Of a stretch of DNA of 64,000 nt, positions 47,721 through 58,700 are shown piece by piece. Both the position numbers and the translations under genes were made by a program. The DNA is taken from positions 6,331,501-6,395,500 of the forward strand of contig NC_088101.1 in the NCBI RefSeq assembly GCF_036370855.1. The letters run 5' to 3'. The stretch's first letter is position 1. Every line of letters starts with the position of its first letter. This DNA is from Dromaius novaehollandiae (taxonomy: Eukaryota; Chordata; Aves; Casuariiformes; Dromaiidae). The notes below the pieces were generated by a model, which made no database searches, was not told the DNA's origin, and saw nothing but the letters and a program-made list of their open reading frames with translations.

Positions 47721-48940
47721 AGCCTTCTAGTGCTGTGGCTTCTGACTCCCTTCAGGATTATTTGGGAAGAGATGCTTGGTGTGTGTTAAACTCTCTTAAA
47801 GCAAGGCTTCATTTAATGCCCAGTGCTGCTGGTGCCCACAACACAGTTGTGTCCTTGTTGGGAATTGCTTCTGAGTCCCTCGGAGTGAGAGGGGAAATGG
47901 AGCAGGGACTGTGTCAGAGCAGCAAGTGGGAGCTGGAACTGGCACATGGCCTTCTTGCTCTGTAAGAGAAAACAGTCCTTTGAAGTTCCTGTTGTTGTCC
48001 CAACTGGAATGCAGGCACTGAAGGAGAGGAGTAAACAGTGGCCTGGAAGAGACCATCCAGGCTCTTCCTGAATGAGCAGTAGTTGGGGGTAGTTGCATTA
48101 GGATGTGCTATCTCTTTTAGCCTTATGTTGATTTAAAAGAGAGCAAGTCTAAGCAAATGCTTCTCAGCCAACAAGTGTCAACTAACAACAAAGCAGGAAA
48201 AGCCTCAGGCAGTGAAGAGCTCTTCTCCCATGCACAAGGTGTTTCCTGGGTTTTTTTGGTCAGCAAACTGAATTGATTCAGGCCCTGGAGTGGAAACCCA
48301 ATGTGGTGGGAACCCAGGTCTTGGCTCCAAGTCAAGGCAGGTGGTGAGGAAGGCCTTGGGAGTCAGGGTGCCCTGGGTCTGCTCCTGGGAGCTCCTCACA
48401 GCTGTAGCACAAGCAGATGCTGCCTCCAATTCTCCTGCCATGGAGGGGCTGGGGTGGGCAGGAAGGCAAGGAGGGGAGCCCTTGGCATGAGCCCTCAGAG
48501 TTGTCCCAGTGGGACCTGGTGCTTCTTGACTGCCCCAAAGCAGCAGGTCTGATCTGGTGCTGATTAACCAATTAAAACTGCCTGAATTTCCCTAACTGAA
48601 GGAGGGAAGGAAATGAGTGTGACCTCCCCCCCCAACACCCCTTCCCATGATAATGGAGGAGGGACTGCTGTTTGTGCTCTGCCAGGGTGTGGATTTTCTC
48701 CCCTTCCTGGCTTTTGACAGCTGGTTTTGATGCTTTTTCTTCCCTGTTTTGGGGACAGTGCTTCTTGAGGCAGGTGGCTCCTTCCCAGAAGCTGCTGGTG
48801 AGGTTGCTGCTTTCCAGTGTCTCTAAGTGGGTGCTTGGAGCTTCTCAGCACTGTCCCCTCCCTGGGCACCTGTTGGTGTTACTCCCTCTTTTGCCCTAGG
48901 GGCCCTTTGCCTCAAGGCTGCCTTTCTCCTTCCAGGAGCT
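47721..48940. other. Unique sequence, nothing assigned
   Basis: Short overlapping open frames only, no recognisable domain, no tandem repeat and no retroviral similarity that I can see. Confidence 0.5.
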
Positions 48941-49330
48941 TCTGGAAGCTTCTGGGGCTGCCTGTGGGGCGGGGCTGCAGCTGATTGGTGGAGGGGTGGG
49001 GCTGGTGTGAGCTGGTGGGGGGGGCTGTTGTGGGGGAGGGGGGAGTGACAGGAGCTGCCTCAGGGAGTGGGGGGGGGGCTTCCCCCAGGCTGTGGGGGGG
49101 CTGGGTGCCTCTTGCAGGGGGTGGCTGCCCCGGGCCGTGGGAGCCCTGCTGTGCTGGAGGCAGTGGGTGGCTGGGGAGGAGGAGCTGGGGACACCAACCC
49201 CTTTGCAGAGCTCTGCTGAGGTCAGTGCCTGAGCCCGGGGGCAGGGCAGGAGGGACAGCTGGGGACAAGGCTGGTGAGAGGCCTGAGCTGGGGAGGCTGT
49301 GAGCTCCTGCCTCCCGGCAGCTGCAGCAGG
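48941..49330 (+). promoter_or_regulatory. GC-rich, promoter-like segment
   Basis: The segment is G-rich with several G runs of six or more. It holds a canonical GC box (GGGGCGGGGC, 48,966-48,975) and an inverted CCAAT box (ATTGG, about 48,984-48,988) about 10 bp apart, a common vertebrate promoter arrangement. No downstream first exon is identified. It may serve the MROH2B-like gene about 6.6 kb downstream, another transcript, or nothing. Confidence 0.3.
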
Positions 49331-49554
49331 GCTGCTTGTGCCTGCCGACCCGAGGGTCTGGGCAGGGCCCTGTGCCCAGTAGCTGAATGGGGCAACAAGC
49401 CCTGGTAGGACAGTTGGGAAAGCAGCTGGCTCTGGAAGGGGCTCATGCAGCTTTTGCATTTGGATGTGTGATGTGCTGAGGGGGAGCAGCAGGTGACAGT
49501 GCCTGGGGGCTCCTTTCAGCAGGCAGCAGTCCCCTGTCTTCCTGCCAGACATGC

Positions 49555-50228
49555 TGTTGTTACAAGGCAACCCTGAGAAGCTCAGAAAGAATGTTTGAAG
49601 TAGGTAGATTTGGATAATTTCTATCTTAGATAGAATTTGCTTAGCATGAGTAGCCGCACACTTGCTTAGCATAAGTAGCTAAATTTGCTGAAGCCTTAGG
49701 CCGCGCTCCTAGTTCGTTAAGAAAAGGCCTCAGAGCTGGTGCAGGCTGGAAAGATAAGGGAGTTACAAGCAGTCTGCATTCCTGTGCCCCACTCTCCAGA
49801 AGGGAGGATGCCAAGGCTGAGAAATAAGGCCTGTTTGGGTGCCAGGACCTTGGGAAGCAAAGCCTCCTCTCACTGTTGAAACAGTGTTAATTAAGGGGTC
49901 TGGATTATGTCCTCTTCGTCAGGACCTTGTGAGATAACGTCTACTGACCTAGCTGGGGCAGTGTTAATTGATCAGGACCTTGAGAAGCAGGGGTGGGACC
50001 CAGGGAATGAAGAAATCACTAACCAATCAGTGTACAAGGGAAAGTCGCAAATCTGGCAATTTGTTTGTATAAATGCTACCTGAAAAGTTGGGGGGGGTGC
50101 TCGATTTGTGGGAGACCACCGAGCACCCAGGCTTGCGCAACTCTGAAATAAATAAATAAATGTCTCTCCTGAGTGTGTAATTATTGGCTCATTGCACACC
50201 GGGCAACGAATCCGCTTTTCGGACAACA
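49555..50228 (+). mobile_element. Solo LTR, plus orientation
   Basis: Bounded by TGTTGT at 49,555 and ACAACA ending at 50,228, a short inverted repeat typical of LTR ends. It carries a CCAAT box (50,023-50,027), a TATA box TATAAAT (50,068-50,074) and an AATAAA signal (50,147-50,152) in the right order for U3, R and U5. The U3 contains a 25-bp direct repeat (TTGCTTAGCAT at 49,637 and 49,662). Its U3 shares long matches with the minus-strand LTR at 51,289-52,008 (for example ATTTGCTGAAGCCTTAGGCC and CCAGAAGGGAGGATG), while the 3' third differs. No clear target-site duplication was found, and the exact 5' end is uncertain (49,592 is an alternative). Confidence 0.75.
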
Positions 50229-51288
50229 CTGTCATGGCACAGGCATTGCTTGTTGGGGGCTTTTTCCTGGGCCCCGTGCTCTTTGGAGAGCCCTTTTTAG
50301 TCTTTCTCATGAGAGGTTGTGAAGCTTGATGGGCCTGAGATGTTAGTGGCTTGTCAGAGGAGCCATCCAGTGAGGTGAGTTGCTGCATGCTTTGAGTTTC
50401 CAGTCTCTGCCTAGTCCATTGACATGGGTGTTGATCACCCCAATGGGCTTGAATAAGCTTTGCTTGGAGGTACAACAGTGTAGTGATTGCCCCTGTGTTT
50501 CAGTATGTGGCATGCCAAGTCCTGTAGCTAATCACGGGGTACAATTGGGTTGACTCTGCTTTTCCCCTGCAGGTCTTAGAAGAGTGCTGTGTCTCATGAA
50601 CATGGCAAGATGGGGTCTGCTCCCAAGGCAGACATAACTGGCATCCGAAGGCTGCCATCAAAAGCTGAAAAATGTACCTGGTATGTTGTCTGCCTCGTGT
50701 TGCTTTGACTTTTTAGACATGATAGAAGTCAAATAGGACTGCTTCAGAGACTGCCTAAAACTATTTTATCTGTCAAGGAGATTCCCCAACTGCCTTCTAC
50801 TATAGGGTGTGTGCAGAAACTGAGTGGTGTGTAAAACTAGCCCTTACCAGCCCCCCAGGAGACTCCTGAGCTTAGGACAGTGTGTTTCAACATGACTGCT
50901 TTGTGAGCTCTTGTGAGCACAGTCCAAATCTCTCCTGAATGTAGTGGGGCCAGGAGGGACTTGTGGGAGGAGCAGGGGGTTAAGAGTGTTGCCCTTCTGG
51001 TGACAGCTGGAACACAGGCTCAAAAGGAGAGCAAGGGCAGTTTGGGTGGTTTGAGAGGGGATGAATTATTTCCAGAGCTGCTGAGAATGAGTAGCCCTCT
51101 TGGGAGGGGGGAGTATTGGCAGGCAAGGCCCTATTTAAATCCTTTAGTACTGCTGAACTGTGTCTTAAAATCATGTACAAGGTAAAGCCCTCGGGTAATA
51201 AGCAGAGAAATTGTCAGGCATGACACTAACCCTTGAGCATGGGGCTTCCCAAAGAGGCTCAGACCAGCAGTTGGTATTGCTCCAACAG
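50229..51288. other. Unique sequence between two LTRs, nothing assigned
   Basis: No retroviral gene, conserved exon or RNA gene is recognisable. Open frames are short and overlap on both strands. Confidence 0.5.
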
Positions 51289-52008
51289 TGTTAGGGAAGG
51301 TTAGGTTTGCTGCCCACCACAGCAGGGTCTGACCCTAGGTTCCTGCTGGGAAGTGTGGAGCCAAATCCAAGTGAATGAAATGAATTTTAATGGCATGTGT
51401 GCAGTAATTGCAGCTTGAGCTGGGTGCCTCTGGAAGGGGACCCTAAGGAAAGGAATCCCTGGGCAATTGTAGCCTTTGAATCCAAGGTCTCCACCCCTCA
51501 TGTGGTAGTTGGGACCACTAGTAATATTCAGCTCTGGGGTCTCCTGTTCCTTATTGGGTCTCATTGTTGTCCCTGGGCAGGCTGTTTCTTTCCTCATCTT
51601 TACTGGTGTGGTTTCTGCTGAGGGATGTGCCTTTGTTCCTTGTTGGGTCCCTCTGTCTCTCAAGGTCCTGAGGAGGAGGAGGTGGTTGCAGACCACAACT
51701 CTCCCTGCCCCAGCAGGGAGAGGAGGCTTTGTTTCTCAGGGTCCTGATGGCCAGCACAGGCCTTATTTCAGAGTTGTGACATCCTCCCTTCTGGAGTGTG
51801 AGACACAGGGATACAGACTGCTTGTGATGTCCTTGTCTTTCCAGCTGGAGCTGGCCCTGGGGCCTCTTTTCCTGAGCTGGATGCAAGTCCCTCCTGTTCT
51901 CTGAGTGTGGCCTAAGGCTTCAGCAAATTGAACTACTCATGCCAAGTGTTTATAAAAGTTGTGCTGGGCAGCTACCTCTAGACAGTTTCAGTTCAATGTT
52001 CTTTAGCA
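51289..52008 (-). mobile_element. 3' LTR of the minus-strand provirus (copy B)
   Basis: On the minus strand it starts with TG at 52,008, just after a purine-rich stretch that fits a polypurine tract (AACAAAGGGAGGA), and ends with CTAACA at 51,289. An ATTAAA signal lies near the 3' third. Length is about 720 bp, similar to the plus-strand LTR at 49,555. It matches copy A (47,289-47,720) across its middle and the plus-strand LTR across its U3. Confidence 0.75.
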
Positions 52009-52039
52009 GTCCTCCCTTTGTTTTTATTAAGCATCCCTG

Positions 52040-52420
52040 CTAACACTTGAAACAGTCCTCAGTCTTCTGAGGCAGACTGTCACTTTCCATAATTTCATGT
52101 ATAATATGGTTGTAAGTGATAGGCATGACACAGCTGAACTTAACTACTGGGTGCAGCAGGTGATTATAAATCCCTGTTGTGCTTGGTGACCATCCTAGGA
52201 GTGTTTCCCACCCATGATGGTCTCCATCCTTCCTTATCCTTTCTAAGACATGGTATCTCTTCTGTATCATGAGTGGTGAGAGTTCTTGTCCATTGTTTTG
52301 GATGCCTTCTAGCAGTTGATGCAGGTCATCATGTTGTAGTAGCTTTTTCACCAGTGTAAGATGTATTCCAGTGGGGGTAGGTAGTAAATTCTGAGTCAAT
52401 GTATAATTAGATGGTAACAA
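52040..52420 (-). pseudogene. ERV env transmembrane-subunit remnant
   Basis: A 126-codon open stretch contains a heptad-like region (LLQHDDLHQLLEGIQ) and a segment WETLLGWSPSTTGIYN followed by LLHPVV, the pattern at the C-terminal end of gammaretrovirus-like Env TM proteins. The surface subunit, cleavage site and fusion peptide are absent. The fragment lies between integrase and the LTR, as expected for env. Confidence 0.6.
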
Positions 52421-52554
52421 CTGTTAAGATCTAACAGGAGCTGAATGATTGAAGTTGCATCCCATAATTTTGGTCCAGTTATGAACACAAATATTTGAGT
52501 CACTACTTGTATTTGCAGCAATGGTGTCTATGAATCTAAGACTGCCAAGGGTTC

Positions 52555-53690
52555 TCATACATGCCTGTCTCTTTCCAGTGTATGCAAGTACAGTTCAACT
52601 TGAACAGCCAAGTAAGAACACAGCATGGCAGTATATGGCCTGTCCCACTTAGGTTCTGACTTGGATTTTTGTAGAAATACTTTACCTAAAGCTTCATCCC
52701 CAGGCTGTCTGTCATGTGCCTGAATGTCAGATGGTACTGGCTGAAACCAGGGAGCCTGATTTTGTGAAGCCTTAAGCTGCTCCTGTAAAGCTAGTACATG
52801 TTGTGTCACTTGTTCATCTCTAACAGGCTGGTCTTAGCAGGGGTGTAAGGCCCTGGTATGGCTCAATGTCTCCCAAAGGGAATTTCTGCTGGTGTTGCCC
52901 CTCTGGGTTGTCATGGGGCATTTCAAACATCCCATAGAGCTAAGTTCAATGCCTCTGGCCATTTTAGAGCTCTGTGTGTGTGTGCTATTTTTTCCTTTAA
53001 TGTTCTGTTCATTCTTTCTACCTGTCCTGCAGACTGTGGGTGATAAGGGGTCTGCAGGTTTCTCTCTCTTCCTAGTGATGTATATAGTTGCTTGATTGTT
53101 TGCTGTGAAATGGGTAGCCCTGTGTGACTGCATTGCTTCTGGAACCCCATATCTGGGTAGGATTTCTTTTAGTTAGGTTTTTACCACCCCTCCTGCCTCA
53201 GCCTTTCTTGTTGGGAAGTCCTCTCTCTCCCCAGCCTGATGACTGATCTCCTATCACTGACAAGTGTTTGTACCCATTGGCAGACAGCATATCCACAAGG
53301 TCTAGTTGTAGCCTTTGAAAAGGAAAGGAGGCCCACGGTTGTCCCCCTAACTCTGAGGTTGGTTTGCTGCTGGAGACCTTTTGGCAGGTTGGGTAGCTAT
53401 CCGTTATTCTTTCTGCAGCTGCATAAATTCCTGGTTTGGCCCATGCTTTCTGTGTCTGGTTAGCTACTGCCTCGGCTCCCCCATGAGCTTTATTGTTAAA
53501 CCACCCAGCTACAGTGATTACTTTTTTTTTTTTGGCATGGGTAGAATGTTTTCCCCCAAGTGTCCGTATTCCATTGTCATTTTGTTTTGCTTCCTGCTTT
53601 TCGCATTGTTTCTTCTCTGCTCCTGAGCAGTCCTTTTCATGCATGGTTTTGGGGTGTATTAAATTCAGCCATTCACTCTGGTTCCTGATT
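52555..53690 (-). pseudogene. ERV integrase remnant (pol C-terminus)
   Basis: The order on the minus strand is zinc-binding region, catalytic core, C-terminal domain. The zinc region ends YPTCQK, where the first Cys of the usual C-x2-C is Tyr. The core keeps the first Asp (LQLDLVDML) and the Glu context (YHPQSAGQVERMNR), but the second Asp position reads SHRA. A frameshift separates the second and third catalytic regions (about 53,050-53,130). The C-terminal part (about 52,640-52,730) keeps QPGDEALGKVF and WDRPYTAML, matching the SH3-like domain of gammaretroviral integrases. The enzyme cannot be functional. Confidence 0.8.
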
Positions 53691-54505
53691 GGAGCTGCAA
53701 CAACACAGTCTCTCAGAGATTGTTGGGCTGCAGCCTTTGTGGTGGTGTTGGCTAAAGCATTTCCTTTCCTAATTTCTGTAGTGTCCTTAGTATGGGCTGG
53801 GCAGTGCATCACAGCAATTTCTTCAGGCGGCTGGACTGATACCAGTGGATTGTGTGTTTCTTCTCCATTAGCCACTTTCTTTCCTGACTATGTGAAAAGT
53901 CCTTGTTCTTTCCAAAACATCCCAGTTGCATGACATACCCCAAAGGCATATTGAGAGCTGGTGTGGATGTTGACTTGCTTTCCTTTTGCCAGGTGCGCTG
54001 CCTGTGTCAAGGCTACTAGTTCTGCTCCTTGTGCACTCATTTGTGTGGGAAGCAGTTCAGCCTCTATCACTTGTTCCTGGCTGACTACAGCATACCCAGT
54101 TTGTTGCTGTCTGTGCAGCTAGTAGGATGAGCCATCTACGAACAGGACTCGATCCGGGTTTTGCAAAGGAACATCAGTTAAAGGGGTTGTTGGCTTACTT
54201 GAAGTGTGCATTACCTGCTCATGTTGGTGATACCTCTGCCCAACGATGGAGAGAAATATTAGGGTTGCTGCATTCAAGGCATTGCCTCTTTTCAAGACTA
54301 CATGATCTGCCAGGAGGAGGATCAGTGCATATCTCTGTGCCTGTTGTGGTGATACTGCTTGGGTTGCATGTTGTTTTAGCAGTATCTCCACTTTGTGTGG
54401 GACAAACTGTTTACAGGGTGTCCCAGAATGGGAGGGTGGCTTCTCTCCACTAGTGCTGCTGCTGCTCTCTTTTGGGGCCCTGTGCAATGGGTTCTGCTTC
54501 TTCAT
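53691..54505 (-). pseudogene. ERV RNase H and RT connection remnant
   Basis: The connection region reads PHKVEILLKQHATQAVS, and RNase H starts with the first catalytic Asp in LFVDGSSY (about 54,122-54,140). The Glu lies in AQGAELVALTQA. The second Asp (usually in TDS) is Ser in TSSQYAFG, and the last Asp (usually in a GNxLAD context) is Asn in GNALANTTTKAA. At least one frame change lies between 53,875 and 53,890. Substitution of two catalytic acids shows long decay without selection. Confidence 0.8.
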
Positions 54506-55010
54506 TCTGGGTTGCCTCTGCCAGGGGTTTTGTTAATTCTCCCAACCCAGGGATCCATGGTGTGCAAAATCCCCCAGCTGCAAGGAATCCTTGCAACTGT
54601 TTCTTTGTTCCTGGATGGGGGAGTTTTCTTATAGCATCTCCTCTTTCTGGGTCTAGTAGTCATTGCCCTTATTTCAGAGTGAGCCCCAAGTATTTTACTT
54701 CCTTTTGACACAGCTGGAGACTAGATGGAGATGCCTGGTGACAGTTTTCTGCCAAAGCAGTGCAGAGATGTACAGAGTCTATTAGACAGGTATCTTCATC
54801 TCTACTTGCTATCAGCAAGTCATCTACATACTACACTAGAGCTAATGTGGATTACCCCCAGTAATTTGATATCCTTTACATCCTTCTCCAGTATTTGTGG
54901 AAAAAAAGGGTGGGAGACCCTGTGAAACTTGGTGGGAGGTGTGTCCATGTTAATTGTTGCCCTTTCCCTGTAAAAGCAAATAAGGGTTGGCTACTTTGTT
55001 GGCTGCAAAC
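54502..55010 (-). pseudogene. ERV reverse transcriptase remnant
   Basis: The fragment begins with QPLFAFTGKGQQLTWTHLP and SFTGSPTLF, the RT finger/palm segment. The YVDD active-site box follows at 54,819-54,830 with a stop codon directly before it. A thumb segment follows (WGILHTMDPWVG, about 54,540-54,590). The N-terminal third of RT is missing because of the deletion that joins it to gag, and the box lies in a different reading segment from its flanks. Confidence 0.8.
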
Positions 55011-55381
55011 TCTTGGAGCATGGTCTGGGGTACTAGGATCTGCTAGTGAGAGTGTCACCTTTGGTGGGGTTCCCTTCCTCCCTGCTTTCTGGCTTGAATG
55101 CTCCTGTGCCCATGCCCAGTTATCCCAAATGGACCAGTAATCTGTTTGAGCTGGAAACCTCTCTTCTAGATGATGTTGCAGGAAAGCTACTGTTTCCTCA
55201 TCAGAAGTCCCTTCTGCTGGCCACTGTTGTGCTGGATTACCATCTGTTGCGAAGGGCCACTCTTCCTGCCATAATGTAACTGTGTGCCTTTTTGACAAGC
55301 CAACTGTACCATCAGTCTTTTACAATTTTCCTGTGCCTCAGCTAAGGGCATCCCCTTCTCCCTGCCAGGTACATTCCCCAT
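55010..55381 (-). pseudogene. ERV gag N-terminal (matrix) remnant
   Basis: Starts with ATG at 55,381 giving MGNVPGREKG, a myristoylation-type Gly2 start usual for Gag matrix. A frameshift at about 55,270-55,298 moves the frame; matrix-like sequence then continues (EEWPFATDGNPAQQWPAEG, TDYWSIWDNWAWAQ) until about 55,050, where it runs directly into reverse transcriptase sequence. Capsid, nucleocapsid and protease are absent. Confidence 0.7.
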
Positions 55382-55605
55382 TGCCTGGGTGATGCCTCGT
55401 GCCACGCGGGGTTTATCCTGCCTCTCAGAAACACTTTCCAGGGAAGTTGCTGCCCCGACTGGTTTCTCTGCCTAGATACTGAGAAGGGAGGTGATGCGGA
55501 GACACCATTTTGCAGGCGCTACAGGGCCCATGTCTGCAGCTCTGGGACTCCCTGGCAATAAGGAAAAGCAAGGCCAACCTGTTCCTTTCTGGGCTGCGTC
55601 CCCAG

Positions 55606-55728
55606 GGCGACAGAGCGGAGGTCTACCGAGAGCTGGAGAGAGTCCTGCAGGGCGATGACGGCCGCGTGCAGAGCGCTGTCCTGGCCAGAGTGATCGCAGC
55701 GGCCTCGAGGGACATGAGAGTGGCGCAG
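55606..55728 (+). CDS. MROH2B-like exon 1 of window
   Basis: 41 codons, GDRAEVY to MRVAQ, phase 0 at both ends. Acceptor CCCCAG, donor GTGAGC. This is the first exon I can support; the open frame extends upstream but with no family similarity and no ATG in frame. Confidence 0.8.
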
Positions 55729-58700
55729 GTGAGCTGCTCCTCTCTGAAGGCAGCCAGAGGCGCCTGGCTAGAGCCGGGTTGGGTAAAATGTAGGAGGGCT
55801 CTGAGGACCCGTGTCTAGCACTAAGCCCTGTCAGAGGCTCCCAGACCCCCTGTGACAGCTCCTTCCCCGCGGATGCGGCTCCGCGATAGCAAAGGCCGTA
55901 TCCAGCCCTGCTGCAGAGGGAGCGCAGAGCAGGAGCAGCTGCCTGTGCCAGCGGCGCCTGCGCCCAGGGCTGGTGGCGGAGCTGGGACGTGCAGGGCCAC
56001 GATTTCTGCACCAGCAAGTGTTTCCTGGAGGCAGAGGCCTTGGGGACTCATCGCTGCAGTGGATTTGGGGGGCGATACCTGGAGCTGTGCGGGGAGGTGG
56101 CCAAGGCAGGAACCGAGAGCTGGAGGCAGGCGATCGCTGCCGGCGCCTTCAGCCTTTCTCCCGCTCTCGCCAGGGTGTGACGGAGGAGGTGCGGATGGCC
56201 GCCAGCGACGTCCTGGTGGCTCTGGCCCACTCCCACTTTGATAGCGTCATGTACGAGCTGCAGTGCCACCTGAGGGCCCTGGGAGAGATCTCCGAGGACC
56301 TCGTGTTCATCACCTTGGGCAAGCTGGCCAGCAGCTACGGTAGGGCCCGTCAGCCTCTGGCTCGGGGCTGTGGTCTGCGGTACCCGGGAGAAGGGATCTT
56401 CCCCGATCTCCCCAAAATGTTCCATGCTGAACCGGAGGCTGCAAGGTTTCGGTGCCCCTCGCTGACTGCCGGGGCTGGCTCTGCCCCCGCCGCCCTCCCA
56501 GGCCCCCTGAAGGGCTGCCCCGCACCCCACTTGGGGCAGGCACCAGCTCCCCATCGAGTCCCGCCAAGCCGTCCCCATGCCGGGGCCTGCCCCAGCCCCT
56601 GGGGCAGCTCTGGTGCCCCCCTGGCCCCCTGGCGCATCGCCAGGGGCCCAGCAGCCTGGGGGCTCCCCCCGCCGTGCTGCCCCGGGGCTCCCCCGCGCGC
56701 TGTCCCGGCTCCCAGTGATGACGGCCGCTCTCTGCGCCTCTGCCCTGCCCTCTCTGCAGCCCTGTGGTGCGTCCCCTTCGTGGGCATGACGCTCTTCGCC
56801 CTGCGCACGATGCTGAGCCAGGTGGGGAGCAGCCGGACCCTGCGCGCCGTCTGCAGCGGTGAGTGTCGGCCCCGCGCGCAGGGGCAGGGCCGGGGCAGCC
56901 TCGGCGCCTCTGCTGCTGTGCTTTGCTCCCGGTGCGACCTGCCGGGCTCTGAGCTCTGCCCCGGCTCCCTCCCGCCTGCTGCGTGCAGGGCGGGCTGGTT
57001 TTGGGGGGTTTTGGGAGAGAGGGCGAGTGTTTGGGACGGCTGGGGCAGGGACGCAGGGGGAAGCGCAGGAAGGGAACACGGCTGGGAGGAGGAGGAGGAG
57101 GAGGTGTGATGGGGAGGAGGAGAGCAACAGCGCAGCGTTTCCATCAGGGCATCTCCGAGCACCGCGCGGCTTGTGCCTGGGGCCGGACCCGGTCTCGGAT
57201 GGAGCCGCGGCGAGCGGGGGGCTGCGGCCGAGGGCAGGCTGGGGCGGCAGAGCAAGGTCTCGTCCCCGCCACAGGCTCTGCCCTGATCCTTCTGCCCTTC
57301 TCTCGCCGCAGTCCTGGAGCAGTGGTCGAAGGCCGTGAACACCTACCTGGGCGCCTGGGAGCAATGCAGCTTCCCGCGCGTGGGGCAGGCCCAGTTCTGC
57401 AGCAGCGTTTCCCCGCTCTTCCACCACGTGGTGGGGAGCTGGCTGGGCTGCGAGGAGGAGGAGGTGAGAGCGGCTGCTGTGCCGGCCCCGCGACGCCAGG
57501 GGCCTTTGGGCGGGGCCGGGGTGGGGACGTGCCCTCTCCTCTGGAGCAAGGCCTTCTCCTCCAGGGGAGCAGGGCACTGCCTCTCCGTGGGGAGGGCAGA
57601 CCGTGTCGGGGTGGAAGGACGCTGGGCCCCGCTGAAGAGCGTCTCGCTGCCCTCCCTGCAGGCCAAGCAGGCCGTCCTGGGGGCGATGGCTGCCATGATG
57701 GGCCTCCTTGTGCGCGAGGAAGAGCACCGCGAGCACGTGTGGGAGCAGCTCCCCTGGCTCCTGGGCCAGTACCAGCAGGTCCAGGACACTTTCCGGGTGA
57801 CCAAGGTGAGGCGTTATGTGGGGCACAGTAAGGCTGTGGGGTCTGTGCGTGTGCCGCGAGGTGTTGGGGGTCTGTGGGGTGTCTGGAGGAGCCGGGAGCC
57901 CTTGAGAAGAAAGGGGGAGAGCAGGGGAGGCTTGAGGCCTGCTGGGCTTCTCGGGCAGCGCCAGAGCAGCCCAGGTGGGGCCGAGAGGGAGCTGAGCATC
58001 CCTGGGGCTGACCTCCTTGAGAAGGGAGGGTTTTTTTCCAGGGGGCTGGAATTTCATCACAGAAACGCTGGGTTTCCTTTCTTAAGACGTTGCTTTAGGT
58101 GACAGCCCCACTCTTCTTCCCACCCCCGTTCCCTTGCAGGCTCTGAGTTATTTTCTGGAGATTTTGGGGGAAGTGCAGATCCCCATCCCCCAGGACGAGG
58201 TCCAGGCCATCGGCACCGCTGTGCACCGCCAGGTAAGGGCAGCCTGACCCCGTACCGCCTGCGCTGGGTGCAGCAGACGTGACCCACGGGGACAGGAAGG
58301 TCCTGCTGGGCGGCCGGGCAGAGTGTCCTTGCGGCGGGAGCTACCTTAAGGCCAGGTCTATGCAGATATTTGGGAGTCGCCTCCTATGCTGGGGTCTAGA
58401 GGCTGCTGTAGCCAAAGCCCCCGGGGAGACAAGAGCGGAGGCAGCAGTTTCTTTTCAGTCCCCTCGGAGCTGATGCTCTTCTCTCTAAAGCGCCCCTTGT
58501 TCCCACAGCTCAGTGATGGGAGCAAGCAGCACAGCGGGGAGCAGCGGTCGGAGCTGTCCTCCTGCGTCCTGCTGCTGGGTGAGGGGAGGAGACTCCGCGT
58601 GACACCGCTGTGCCCTTGCTGCTCTCTCCCTACTCTCTGGCTAACGCAGAGCACGACTTTTCCCTCGCAGCCCGAGTTTGCCCTGAGGACACGGTGGCCT

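Larger units (their letters stand above)
51289..55381 (-). mobile_element. Degraded class I endogenous retrovirus
   Basis: A minus-strand provirus remnant. Reading from high to low coordinates it has a gag start (55,381), a large deletion joining gag to reverse transcriptase, then RNase H, integrase, an env transmembrane fragment and a 3' LTR (51,289-52,008). Gene order, the YVDD box, the integrase zinc-finger remnant and the form of the gag start are those of gammaretrovirus-like (ERV1) elements in birds. Capsid, nucleocapsid, protease, the N-terminal part of reverse transcriptase, most of env and the 5' LTR are missing. Multiple frameshifts and stops make it inactive. Its 5' end stops roughly 100-225 bp before the first visible exon of the plus-strand gene. 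Confidence 0.85.

Noticed and set aside
48896..49672. A 258-codon minus-strand proline-rich frame
   Set aside because: Produced by the G-rich, promoter-like segment; the composition is low-complexity and it runs into the LTR.
51952..51960. TATAAAAG on the plus strand as a promoter
   Set aside because: It lies inside the minus-strand LTR with no supporting plus-strand elements.
56048..58060. A 670-codon antisense open frame over the MROH2B-like exons
   Set aside because: It is proline-, arginine- and glycine-rich, as expected for the reverse of GC-rich coding DNA, and overlaps a well-supported exon series.
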